Below are positions 9,621-16,344 of a DNA stretch of 18,058 nt, piece after piece. Under the pieces are notes generated by a model. That model ran no database searches. It had not been told where the DNA came from and worked only from the letters and a program-made list of their open reading frames with translations. A program made the position numbers and the translations under genes. Source of the DNA: Alphaproteobacteria bacterium (GTDB lineage Bacteria; Pseudomonadota; Alphaproteobacteria; Caulobacterales; Caulobacteraceae); contig JAHINZ010000294.1 of the NCBI GenBank assembly GCA_018895795.1, positions 1 to 18,058 on the forward strand, in the 5' to 3' direction. Every line of letters begins with the position of its first letter. Positions within the stretch are counted from its first letter, which is position 1.

Positions 9621-9652
9621 AAGGCCCGCGAGGCGTTCCTCGCGGGCCTTTT
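9621..9652 (+). terminator. Rho-independent terminator of rpmB, probably bidirectional
   Basis: AAGGCCCGCGAGG (9621-9633) pairs perfectly with CCTCGCGGGCCTT (9638-9650) over a CGTT loop and is followed by TT. It ends rpmB and lies 20 nt past the stop of the convergent phosphotransferase gene, which it may also terminate. Confidence 0.93.
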
Positions 9653-9672
9653 GCCGTCTGCGGTCAAGCCGT

Positions 9673-10680
9673 TCAGCGCGCCTGTTCGACGGCGCTGTCG
9701 AAGCGCGCGCCGTCGACCGCCTCTGCCGCCTCCCGAAAGTGCGCCAGGCCATAGGCGACGCGGCCCTCCCAGGTGGCCAACAGCGGCTCGCCCGCCCCGA
9801 GGGCGGCGTGCAGCTGATCCAGTGACCGGTCGCCGGTGGCCGGTTCGCTCAGGCGCGCGCCAGGACGCTCGGCGGCCGCGCCGCTGAGAAAAATCATCGC
9901 GTGGAACAGGTGGCTGATCTGACGCGCCAGGAAGAGCCGCGCGCGCTGAGCCTCTGTGGGCGGCGCGGCGAAATAGGCCGTCAGCAGCCCGGTCTCGTCC
10001 GCCGGCGCGCGGGCAAAGACATTGGCCAGGGCCGCCAGGTCGACATAGCGGTCGGCCAGGAACGCCGCGTCCCAGTCGACCAGCCAGGGCCTGCGGCCGT
10101 CATGCACGATATTGCCGGGATTGAGATCGTTGTGGCTGGAGACAAGGTCCGGCGCGAGGCGGCGATAGGCGGCCAACAGCTTGGCGCTCAACGCCTTGAT
10201 CCTGGCCGCCGTGTCGGGGGAGGGCAGGCCGGAGGCCAGGACCGGGCCGATCAGCCCCTCCACGCCGTCCAGATAGTCGATCAACGGCGGAAAGGCCGGC
10301 GCGGCGTGCAGGGCGCGGACGGCCTGCCCCAGTTGCGGGATAAGGGCGGCGCGGGCCGCGACAGGGTCGGACGGCGGCGGACGCTGGACGATGAAGTCGG
10401 TGATCGCCACGCCGTCCTCGTCGCAGGCGTAGAGGACGCGAGGGGCCAGGCCCGCCTCGGCGGCGATCTTCATGCAGGCGTGGCCCCGCGCCGGGTCGCG
10501 GATGGCGTCGCGGCCGTTCTGGATCCGCAGGAGATAGGCGAACCCGTCGACCGCGATTCGAAAGACGGCCGCGCCCGACAGGCCGCCGCTGAGGGGCGAT
10601 ATCGACTCAAGGGCGCAGGCGCCGAAGGCGGCGGTCAGGCCCCGCGCGACGGCGGGGCGGTGGTGTTCAGGCAGGGTCAT
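9673..10680 (-). CDS. APH/choline-kinase-like phosphotransferase
   Basis: A cytoplasmic 335-residue kinase-fold enzyme of the aminoglycoside phosphotransferase (APH) superfamily. The N-lobe has SPLSGGLSGAAVFRI (a nucleotide-binding loop) and AYLLRIQN with the strand-3 position. The C-lobe has the catalytic loop SHNDLNPGN (H183, D185, N190) and LVDWDAA with the metal-binding D202 and D204. The HND form and the DWDAAFLADRYVDLA segment are more like choline/ethanolamine kinases and LicA-type proteins than known resistance enzymes, so a small hydroxylated metabolite is a likely substrate, but it cannot be named. ATG 10680 is selected by GGAG 5 nt upstream; ATG 10704 would fall in the predicted -10 box. 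The promoter carries repeated operator-like sites, implying regulation. Confidence 0.85.
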   Translation of the reverse strand: MTLPEHHRPAVARGLTAAFGACALESISPLSGGLSGAAVFRIAVDGFAYLLRIQNGRDAIRDPARGHACMKIAAEAGLAPRVLYACDEDGVAITDFIVQRPPPSDPVAARAALIPQLGQAVRALHAAPAFPPLIDYLDGVEGLIGPVLASGLPSPDTAARIKALSAKLLAAYRRLAPDLVSSHNDLNPGNIVHDGRRPWLVDWDAAFLADRYVDLAALANVFARAPADETGLLTAYFAAPPTEAQRARLFLARQISHLFHAMIFLSGAAAERPGARLSEPATGDRSLDQLHAALGAGEPLLATWEGRVAYGLAHFREAAEAVDGARFDSAVEQAR

Positions 10681-10701
10681 GGGCGCTCCGTGAAAGAAGC
10701 G

Positions 10702-10752
10702 CATATTTACCCGGATAAAATAAGAGTCAATATTACCCGGATATATTTATCC
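10702..10752 (-). promoter_or_regulatory. Phosphotransferase promoter with two direct-repeat operator sites
   Basis: Read on the - strand, -35 TTGACT (10725-10730) is followed by a TAAATA/AATATG -10 at about 10702-10709. The 11-mer TTACCCGGATA (+ strand) occurs exactly twice, at 10707-10717 and 10733-10743, 26 bp apart. One copy fills the -35/-10 spacer and the other abuts the upstream side of the -35. Each core is close to a TTAYCCGGRTAA palindrome. Next to the outer copy, GGATA-TATT-TATCC (10739-10752) adds a further half-site. The geometry fits repression; no regulator gene is adjacent. Confidence 0.65.
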
Positions 10753-10768
10753 ATCGGCCGGGCAAAGC

Positions 10769-10798
10769 AAAACCCGGCGCGGGGACCGCGCCGGGTTT
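10769..10798 (-). terminator. Rho-independent terminator of the UrcA-family gene
   Basis: AAACCCGGCGCGG (10770-10782) pairs perfectly with CCGCGCCGGGTTT (10786-10798) over a 3-nt loop. On the - strand the stem is followed by a short T-run (TTTTGC). It lies 28 nt past the stop of the gene at 10826 and just upstream of the phosphotransferase promoter, insulating it. Confidence 0.88.
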
Positions 10799-10825
10799 GG
10801 TACGCTACTGAACGGTAGGGTCGAT

Positions 10826-11122
10826 TTAGCGGGCCGAAACCGTCGAACCCGAATTGGCGGCGTTGTAGGCGGTCAGGGCCGGGCTCTTGATCTTGGCGAC
10901 GGCGTCGCTGACCGAGGCGCGGACGCAGGAGGGGTACATGTAGCCGGCCATGGCTTCGCCACGGACGTCCTGCCAGCAGACGGTGCTGGCGGCTTTGACG
11001 ATCGCGGCGTGGACCTGCGCGGCGGACTGGCCGGAGACCTTGACGCGGAGTTCGGAAGCCGAGGCGGGGGCGGCGACGGTCAGGGCGATGGCCGAAACGG
11101 CCAGGGCGATGGTGCGGATCAT
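10826..11122 (-). CDS. UrcA-family secreted protein
   Basis: A 98-residue exported protein. The signal peptide is MIRTIALAVSAIALTVAAPA with a likely cut after ASA. The mature part (ELRVKVSGQSAAQVHAAIVK, then AASTVCWQDV, YPSCVRASVSDAVAKI and SPALTAYNAA) matches the UrcA family found in Caulobacter and sphingomonads. Its two cysteines, one in TVCW and one in PSCV, probably form a disulfide. The molecular function is unknown. The Shine-Dalgarno site is weak (GGAA about 9 nt before the ATG). It appears to be a monocistron with its own promoter about 70 nt upstream and its own terminator. Confidence 0.85.
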   Translation of the reverse strand: MIRTIALAVSAIALTVAAPASASELRVKVSGQSAAQVHAAIVKAASTVCWQDVRGEAMAGYMYPSCVRASVSDAVAKIKSPALTAYNAANSGSTVSAR

Positions 11123-11189
11123 GATGTTCAGTTCCGAAAGGGGGTTGGGTTCAACCTCCTCCCGACGCGTTCCTCTGACGGTCCGTCCG

Positions 11190-11216
11190 GATCTAGCCTG
11201 TTTGGCCGTCGCTCAA
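11190..11216 (-). promoter_or_regulatory. Housekeeping promoter of the UrcA-family gene
   Basis: On the - strand, TTGAGCG (11210-11216) and GCTAGATC (11190-11197) are spaced by 12 bp. The -10 matches the Caulobacter consensus GCTANAWC exactly and the spacing falls within its 10-14 bp range. It predicts a leader of about 60 nt. Confidence 0.65.
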
Positions 11217-11297
11217 GCCATAGCTTCGTCTTTTTGAGTGATCAACGATTATATTGCGCTGCACCCAAAGAATCTTGCGGTGGTCCAGAAATCAAAC

Positions 11298-11314
11298 AGC
11301 CCGCGAGGGGGGCT
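11298..11314 (-). terminator. Weak hairpin at the end of the phytase-like gene
   Basis: On the - strand AGCCC-N7-GGGCT is followed by GTTTGATTT. The stem is only 5 bp and overlaps the TAG stop codon (11313-11315), so this is a possible terminator of the cobT unit and not a firm one. Confidence 0.3.
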
Positions 11315-12380
11315 AACCGTGGCGCTTGCGGACCGGCTTCTTGGCCTTGGCGGCGGCGGGCGGCGGGGTGGGCGGCGGCGTCCAGTCGAACGCCATCAGC
11401 AGGGTGCGCTGGGTGTCCGAGAAGTTGTCGTCCGAGATGATGTAGAGTCTCGTGGTCCCGGACGGCGACCGGCTGAGCGCGACGCCTTCGAAATTGTCCC
11501 GCGTCGTGGAGCCGTCGATATGCAGGCTGGCGGTCTGGCGCTGCTTGGCGGCTGGGGCCATGGGATCGGCGATGAAGCGCAGAATGGCGCGCGCGCCGCG
11601 CACCGGATCGTAGCCGCGATGCAGGGTGGCGATGGCCTGGCCATTGAAGGCGGCCATGGCGGTCAGACCCCAGGTAAAGTCCGGACCCTGTTGCGGGGCG
11701 GTCGACTGGCAGGCGGTCGACAGGCGGCACAGCCAGACCTCGCCCTCCTCGCCGCCGACCAGATAGGCGTCGGGGCCGGCGAACGGATAGGCCGCCAGGG
11801 CCTCCATGCCCTCGTTGTCAGGAAAGACCGTGGCCGGCTTGGGCGCGACGCGCGGCGTTCCCCAGGTCCCGGGACCGGCTGCCGGATAGAGCCAGATGCG
11901 GTGGTCGCGTTCGAAACTGATCAGGCGGTCGCCATTGGCCAGGATCGCCTGGCCCTCGGCGTCGCCCTGTTGCTTGCCTTTCAGAGGCTGGCCGTCCAGC
12001 CCCAGCAGAGGCTCCAGCTTGCCGTCGGACAGGCCGACGAGACGGCCGGCCTCGTCCAGCCGCAGGCGGGCCTGAAACGAGTCGCCGTCGTCGCTGATCG
12101 CCAGCAGCGTGTTGTCCGCGCCGATCGCCAGGTCCGACAGGCCGTGCAGGCGGCTGGTCTGGTCGCTGGTGACCACGACGCCGCCGGCATAGACGAAGCC
12201 GCCGTCCAGGGCGGTCTTGGCCGGGTTGGCGGCGTCCAGCGGCACGGGCGTCGTCCGCAGCGTGATCTCCGGCCCGACCCTGATCGGCGCCAGCGGCAGC
12301 GGCGGGGCCGGCTTGGGACCGCAGTGGCCCAGCATGCCGGCCACCAGGGCCAGAGCCAGGCCGGTCCGCAGGGGCATCAT
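11313..12380 (-). CDS. Exported phytase-like esterase-domain protein
   Basis: A 355-residue protein matching the family annotated as 'esterase-like activity of phytase'. The N-terminus MMPLRTGLALALVAGMLGHC is a signal peptide; the cysteine could be lipidated, but H at the -1 position is a poor lipobox. The body is a likely beta-propeller with repeated strand-turn units: HGLSDLAIGADNTLLAISDD, FQARLRLDEAGRLVG, EGQAILANGDRLISFER, DNEGMEALAAYP, WGLTAMAAFNGQAIATLHRG and FEGVALSRSPSGTTRLYIIS. The C-terminus is Pro/Ala then basic (KAKKPVRKRHG). ATG 12380 overlaps the cobT TGA stop as ATGA, so the two are probably translated together; a second ATG follows immediately. The substrate is unknown and the family name should not be read as proof of phytase activity. 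Confidence 0.82.
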   Translation of the reverse strand: MMPLRTGLALALVAGMLGHCGPKPAPPLPLAPIRVGPEITLRTTPVPLDAANPAKTALDGGFVYAGGVVVTSDQTSRLHGLSDLAIGADNTLLAISDDGDSFQARLRLDEAGRLVGLSDGKLEPLLGLDGQPLKGKQQGDAEGQAILANGDRLISFERDHRIWLYPAAGPGTWGTPRVAPKPATVFPDNEGMEALAAYPFAGPDAYLVGGEEGEVWLCRLSTACQSTAPQQGPDFTWGLTAMAAFNGQAIATLHRGYDPVRGARAILRFIADPMAPAAKQRQTASLHIDGSTTRDNFEGVALSRSPSGTTRLYIISDDNFSDTQRTLLMAFDWTPPPTPPPAAAKAKKPVRKRHG

Positions 12381-14305
12381 GCGGGAACCTTGCGCGGCGC
12401 CTTCGGGGCCGAGGGCTGGACGGTGGGCGGCGGGGCCAACAGGCCGCGGGCCCGCTTGACCGCCCGGGGCTCCTCATCGAACAGGCTGGCCAACTGCTCG
12501 ACCAGCACGCCGCCCAGCTGTTCCACATCGACGATGGTCACGGCGCGGCGGTAATAGCGCGTGACGTCGTGGCCGATGCCGATGGCGATCAGCTCGACCG
12601 GGCTCTTGCCCTCGATCTCGGCGATGACCTGACGCAAGTGACGCTCCAGATAGTGGCCCGAATTGACGCTGAGGGTGGAGTCATCCACCGGCGCGCCATC
12701 GGAGATCACCATCAGAATGCGGCGAGCTTCGGGCCGGCCGATCAGGCGCTGGTGAGCCCACATCAGGGCCTCGCCATCGATGTTTTCCTTCAGCAGCCCC
12801 TCGCGCATCATCAGGCCAAGGTTCTTGCGGGCCCGGCGCCAGGGCGAGTCGGCGGCCTTGTAGATGATGTGGCGCAGGTCGTTCAGCCGGCCGGGAGCCG
12901 GCGGCTTGCCGGCCTTGACCCACTCGTCGCGGCTGGATCCGCCCTTCCAGGCCCGGGTGGTGAAGCCCAGCACCTCGGTCTTGACGCCGCAGCGTTCCAG
13001 GGTGCGGGCCAGAATGTCGGCGCACACCGCCGCCACCATGATCGGCCGCCCGCGCATCGAGCCGGAATTGTCGATCAGCAGGGTGACGACCGTGTCGCGG
13101 AACTCCTGGTCCTCTTCCTGCTTGAACGACAGCGGCGCGGTGGGGTCGATGATCACTCGGGTCAGGCGGGAGACGTCCAGCATCCCTTCCTCGAGGTCGA
13201 AGGTCCAGGCGCGGTTCTGCTGGGCCAGCAGGCGGCGCTGCAGCCTGTTGGCCAGGCGCGAGACCACGCTGGACAGGGCCGACAGCTGCTGGTCCAGATA
13301 GGCTCGCAGGCGGGTCAGCTCCTCGGCGTCGCACAGCTCCTCGGCCGGCACCACCTCGTCATAGGCGTTGGTGAAGATCTTGTAGGCCGGCTCGCCCGGC
13401 GGGCCGGCGCCGCTGTCGGGACGGGCCGGCTTGGCGCCGTCGCCCATCTCGGGCGCCTGGTCGCTGTCCTCGGCCTCGCCGTCCTGTTCGGACTGCACCA
13501 TCTCCTCGTCGCCGGCCTCGGTCTCGCGGTCGGAGGTGTCGGCGTCCTGGGGGGAAGAGCCTTCGGACTGTTCGCCCTCGCCGTCGCCCTGGTCCTCGTC
13601 GGGGGTGTCGCTCTGCTGGTCCTGGTCGCCGTCCTCCTCGTCGGAGCTCTCGGTGGCCTCGGACATCTCCTCGCCCAGGTCCAGATCGCGCAGGATCTCG
13701 CGCGACACCCGGGCGAAGACGGCCTGATCGTCGATGGCGGCGGCCAGGCGATCCAGGTCCTTGCCGGCCCGGTTTTCGATGTCGGCGCGCAGGATGTCGA
13801 CCAGGGCCCTGGCGCCCTCGGGCGGGGCGTCGCCGGTCAGGCGCTCGCGGACCATCAGGCCCAAGATCTCGGCCATCGGGGCCGACTGGCGGTCGAGGGC
13901 GACGTTGCGGGTCAGGCCCTGCTTTTCCAGCCGGGCTTCCAGGGCCGCCGTCAGATTGCCGCGCACCCCGGCCAGAGCGTTGGCGCCGATGGCTTCCAGC
14001 CGCGCCTGTTCGATCGACTCGAAGGCCGCCTGGCCGTCGGGCGAGCTGGGCCGGGCCCGGGCGTGGGCCACCGCGTCATGATGGGCCAGCCGCAGGGCCA
14101 TCTGGTCGGCCAGGCCGCGGATGCGCGCGGCCTCCTTGCTGTTCAGATCGCGTGGCGGATGCGGCAGCACGGCGCGCCGCCCCAGCAGCTGCGGACCGTC
14201 GCCCGAGAACACGACCTCGAGGTCGGGCATCTCGGCGAGCGAGCGCGCGGCGTGCGCCAGGGCGCGCTTGAAGGGTTCGGTCGGGCTTTCGGGCTTGGAG
14301 GCCAT
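12377..14305 (-). CDS. cobT: Cobaltochelatase subunit CobT (VWA-domain)
   Basis: A 642-residue subunit of the aerobic cobaltochelatase. In this pathway CobN inserts cobalt into hydrogenobyrinate a,c-diamide, driven by the AAA+ CobS-CobT complex. The N-terminal region (residues 1-210) is the CobT-specific helical part. Residues about 211-289 form a very acidic linker rich in Asp, Glu, Ser and Gln. YKIFTNAYDEVV (308 on) starts the C-terminal domain, and a von Willebrand A domain follows with MIDAS motif DNSGSM at D412 (codon at 13070-13072), later T and D positions and SDGAPVD. Length and order match family members. The name here means the chelatase subunit, not the phosphoribosyltransferase also called CobT. 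cobS and cobN are not in the window. It is the first gene of a pair with the phytase-like gene. Confidence 0.93.
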   Translation of the reverse strand: MASKPESPTEPFKRALAHAARSLAEMPDLEVVFSGDGPQLLGRRAVLPHPPRDLNSKEAARIRGLADQMALRLAHHDAVAHARARPSSPDGQAAFESIEQARLEAIGANALAGVRGNLTAALEARLEKQGLTRNVALDRQSAPMAEILGLMVRERLTGDAPPEGARALVDILRADIENRAGKDLDRLAAAIDDQAVFARVSREILRDLDLGEEMSEATESSDEEDGDQDQQSDTPDEDQGDGEGEQSEGSSPQDADTSDRETEAGDEEMVQSEQDGEAEDSDQAPEMGDGAKPARPDSGAGPPGEPAYKIFTNAYDEVVPAEELCDAEELTRLRAYLDQQLSALSSVVSRLANRLQRRLLAQQNRAWTFDLEEGMLDVSRLTRVIIDPTAPLSFKQEEDQEFRDTVVTLLIDNSGSMRGRPIMVAAVCADILARTLERCGVKTEVLGFTTRAWKGGSSRDEWVKAGKPPAPGRLNDLRHIIYKAADSPWRRARKNLGLMMREGLLKENIDGEALMWAHQRLIGRPEARRILMVISDGAPVDDSTLSVNSGHYLERHLRQVIAEIEGKSPVELIAIGIGHDVTRYYRRAVTIVDVEQLGGVLVEQLASLFDEEPRAVKRARGLLAPPPTVQPSAPKAPRKVPA

Positions 14306-14340
14306 GACTATCGGTTACCGGGGGAAGGCGGCGAAGACAA

Positions 14341-14365
14341 GGAACGCGCCGCGATCTTGTGAGTT
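14341..14365 (+). promoter_or_regulatory. EcfG/SigT-like general stress promoter upstream of the DUF1328 gene
   Basis: GGAAC (14341-14345) is followed after 16 bp by AGTT (14362-14365). The alphaproteobacterial general stress sigma factor recognises GGAAC-N16/17-CGTT, so there is one mismatch in the -10. It is properly placed, about 45 nt before ATG 14411 in the 105-nt divergent gap. Confidence 0.45.
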
Positions 14366-14410
14366 GAAAGGACAGAAGCGTCACCGACGCCCCAAACAAG
14401 GAAATGCGAC

Positions 14411-14587
14411 ATGTTGAAATGGGCCATCATTCTCGCCGTTGTCGCCCTGATCGCCGGGGCCCTGGGCTTCACCGGCATCGCCGGCGCCGCTGCGGGTATC
14501 GCCAAGATCCTGTTCTTCGTCTTCCTGGTCGGCGTCGTGCTGATGCTGGTGCTGGGCGCGACGGTGTTCAAGGCGGCATCGAAATAG
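14411..14587 (+). CDS. DUF1328-family small membrane protein (YtjA-like)
   Basis: A 58-residue inner-membrane protein with two hydrophobic helices: MLKWAIIILAVVALIAGALG-type residues, then GFTGIAGAAAGIAKI as a glycine/alanine-rich turn, then LFFVFLVGVVLMLVLGATVF. The start MLKWA, the GFTGIAG loop and the AGIAKILFF segment are diagnostic of DUF1328, which is widespread in proteobacteria and has no settled function. AAGGAA lies 7 nt before ATG 14411. It is divergent from cobT and followed by a palindrome and a strong hairpin. A possible stress promoter lies upstream, which would fit a membrane stress role (inference). Confidence 0.88.
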   Translation: MLKWAIILAVVALIAGALGFTGIAGAAAGIAKILFFVFLVGVVLMLVLGATVFKAASK

Positions 14588-14588
14588 A

Positions 14589-14602
14589 GCGGAAATTTCC
14601 GC
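14589..14602. repeat. Perfect 14-bp palindrome after the DUF1328 stop codon
   Basis: GCGGAAATTTCCGC is perfectly self-complementary and starts 1 nt after the TAG stop. It has no loop, so it is less suited to a terminator than to a dimeric protein-binding site, though the separate hairpin 9 nt on may act with it. Confidence 0.5.
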
Positions 14603-14611
14603 CCTTGCGAA

Positions 14612-14651
14612 GCGGAGGGGGCGTCCAACGCCAGACGCCCCCTCCGCCGTT
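14612..14651. terminator. Bidirectional terminator between DUF1328 and DUF3089 genes
   Basis: GCGGAGGGGGCGTC (14612-14625) pairs perfectly with GACGCCCCCTCCGC (14634-14647) over an 8-nt loop, with CGTTTC after it. It lies between convergent stop codons at 14587 and 14652. The T-run is short but the 14-bp GC stem is strong. Confidence 0.8.
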
Positions 14652-15836
14652 TCACGGGGCGGGAGAAGATGGCTTGGCCAGATAGGTCTTGGACTGCCGA
14701 CCCACCAGCGCCACCAGGTCGCCCATCTGCTCATTGACGTCGATCAGGTGCAGGCCCCAGTCCTTCAGCGGCTGGCCCAGAACCATGATGTCGCCGGTGA
14801 TGTCGTCCGTGCGCGGATCGGCCGGGTCGCCGTTGACGCTCACCGACATGTAGGTGAAGTCGCCCTCGCTGACGCAGCGTCCCGAGATCAGGCCGGGCGC
14901 CGAGACGAAGGGCGTGGTCACCGTCAGACCCGTGGCCCACGGCTTGGGCTCGAGCGCTGAAGAGCCCATGGCCCGGTTGCTGAAATAGGCGTGCAGCGGC
15001 GCGGTCTCGGTCGAGGCCTTGCCGGCCAGCAGGGCGGCGGGGTTCACGCAGCCCGCGCGCAGGCCCTTGTCGTCGGTCCTGCCAAAGCGGCTGCCGGCCG
15101 GCGGCGGGGCCGAGGCGCGGAACGAGACATAGGTCACCACGCAGCCCACCTGATCGGCGGTCGCGCACAGCGGCAGCGTGCCGAAGCGCCCCTGGGCGTC
15201 GACCGGGGTGTTCATGCCCAGGATCAGGGCCGAGATCACCTGCTTCTGAACCGGCTTGCCGTCGATCTGGTCGGGGATCAGCCGCAGCAGCACCCGCGAG
15301 CCCTGGCTGTGACCGATCAGGACCACGCCGCGGCCCTTGTTGTCGTGGGCCAGGTAGGACAGCCAGGCGTCGCGCACATCGCCATAGGCCAGGGCCTCAT
15401 CGCCGGGCGAGGCCTGGCCCATCATCACCTTGCGCAGGGCCGCCAGGGTCACCTGACGGTACATCGGGGCGTAGATGCGGCACTGGCCGGCGAAGCGGGC
15501 CAATTGCTGCTCGACCACCGAGCGCTCGGCCGGATCGACGCCCATGTCGCTGTTGCCGCCGGGATCGGTGGAGACGGTGGGATAGACATAGAAGCAATCG
15601 ACGGGCGGATCGGCGGCCGGGGTGAAGGGCTCGATCGTCGCCTTGCCGTCGGCGGTGACCACGGTCGTGGTCTGGTCGGCGGCGCAGGCGTCCTGGCGGC
15701 CGGGCCGGCACAGCCAGGTCTCGCTCTTGGCATAGTCGTTGGGGGTCGAGTCGGGCGCGGGGGCCTGGGCGCACGCGGCGCCGCCCAGGATCAGGCTCGC
15801 GGTCAGACCCATCAAGGCCAGCATGGATTTGGACAT
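14652..15836 (-). CDS. Exported DUF3089 alpha/beta-hydrolase protein
   Basis: A 394-residue exported serine-hydrolase-like protein. From ATG 15836 the signal peptide is MSKSMLALMGLTASLILGGA followed by ACAQ; the cut may be at ACA or a lipidated cysteine. NDYAKSETWLCRPG starts the DUF3089 domain, CFYVYPTVSTDPGGNSDM is typical of it, and VVLIGHSQGSRVLLRLI holds the nucleophile elbow GHSQGS with S177. A later Asp and His for the triad are likely but cannot be fixed by eye. Seven or more cysteines suggest disulfides in the periplasm. The substrate is unknown; esterase or lipase activity is an inference from the fold. The frame runs 22 codons further up, but the signal peptide sets the start. A TetR-type palindrome lies 19 nt upstream. 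Confidence 0.85.
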   Translation of the reverse strand: MSKSMLALMGLTASLILGGAACAQAPAPDSTPNDYAKSETWLCRPGRQDACAADQTTTVVTADGKATIEPFTPAADPPVDCFYVYPTVSTDPGGNSDMGVDPAERSVVEQQLARFAGQCRIYAPMYRQVTLAALRKVMMGQASPGDEALAYGDVRDAWLSYLAHDNKGRGVVLIGHSQGSRVLLRLIPDQIDGKPVQKQVISALILGMNTPVDAQGRFGTLPLCATADQVGCVVTYVSFRASAPPPAGSRFGRTDDKGLRAGCVNPAALLAGKASTETAPLHAYFSNRAMGSSALEPKPWATGLTVTTPFVSAPGLISGRCVSEGDFTYMSVSVNGDPADPRTDDITGDIMVLGQPLKDWGLHLIDVNEQMGDLVALVGRQSKTYLAKPSSPAP

Positions 15837-15854
15837 CGTTTCCCCCGTCTCGCT

Positions 15855-15868
15855 CAAACGCTTGTTTG
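15855..15868. promoter_or_regulatory. TetR-type operator-like palindrome before the DUF3089 gene
   Basis: CAAAC-GCTT-GTTTG is a perfect inverted repeat with 5-bp arms, 19-32 nt upstream of ATG 15836, where it would overlap the transcription start or leader. Many TetR-family repressors bind AAACN4GTTT-like palindromes. No tetR gene is in the window. Confidence 0.45.
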
Positions 15869-15956
15869 GAGCGACCATGACGGAAAGGCCGAGGTGCGCC
15901 AAGATCTGGCGTGCGGCGCGACGCCCGAAATCGGTCGTCCGAGCGCCTGCCGCCTG

Positions 15957-16286
15957 TCAGGCGGAGGGCACATCCACCGGCAGCCAGCGGCGCGGGAACT
16001 TGTCGCCCAGGGCGCGGGTCTCGCCGGGCTTCAGGCCCAGCTCGCGCATGCGATAGGCGACGACTTCGCGCAGGGCTTCCACGGGCTCGACGCCGCGGAA
16101 GGGGCTGGAGGCCACGCCGCCGGCCTCGAGGGCCCGGTCGACGGCGGCCCATTCGGCCTGGGCCCGGTCGGGCTTGCCGACCCCGAAATAGTGCCGGACA
16201 GGATAGGGCTCGCCGGCCACCTCGACCATCACGCCGACGACCCAGCCTTGAACGATCAGATCGGCGTCGGGGCGTTGGCGCAGCAT
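15957..16286 (-). CDS. Hypothetical protein of 109 residues, start uncertain
   Basis: A soluble cytoplasmic-looking protein that I do not recognise. Visible elements are a strand-rich N-terminal part (DADLIVQGWVVGVMVEVAGE, then YPVRHYFGVGK), a helix with conserved look (DRAQAEWAAVDRALEAGG), and a second helix (PVEALREVVAYRMRELGLKPGE) ending in FPRRWLPVDVPSA. ATG 16286 is used because it is the first ATG in frame; a TTG lies one codon before it. Neither has a Shine-Dalgarno site. The frame stays open and protein-like for 21 further codons (LPSEADDRYSRL just before the ATG) without any ATG or GTG, so the true start may be non-standard or a frameshift may lie near 16315. It lies 58 nt downstream of the 42-aa peptide gene on the same strand. 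Confidence 0.65.
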   Translation of the reverse strand: MLRQRPDADLIVQGWVVGVMVEVAGEPYPVRHYFGVGKPDRAQAEWAAVDRALEAGGVASSPFRGVEPVEALREVVAYRMRELGLKPGETRALGDKFPRRWLPVDVPSA

Positions 16287-16344
16287 CAAACGGCTGTAGC
16301 GGTCGTCGGCCTCCGACGGAAGGTCATTCCGCCAGATAGTCGAC

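Noticed and set aside
11313..12380. Firm lipoprotein call for the phytase-like protein from C20
   Set aside because: The residues before the cysteine (LGH) do not fit a lipobox, so lipidation is left open.
12569..14362. Long + strand open frame of about 597 codons opposite cobT
   Set aside because: It is low-complexity Gly/Val/Leu/Gln sequence mirroring the acidic linker and VWA domain of cobT on the other strand; no family resemblance.
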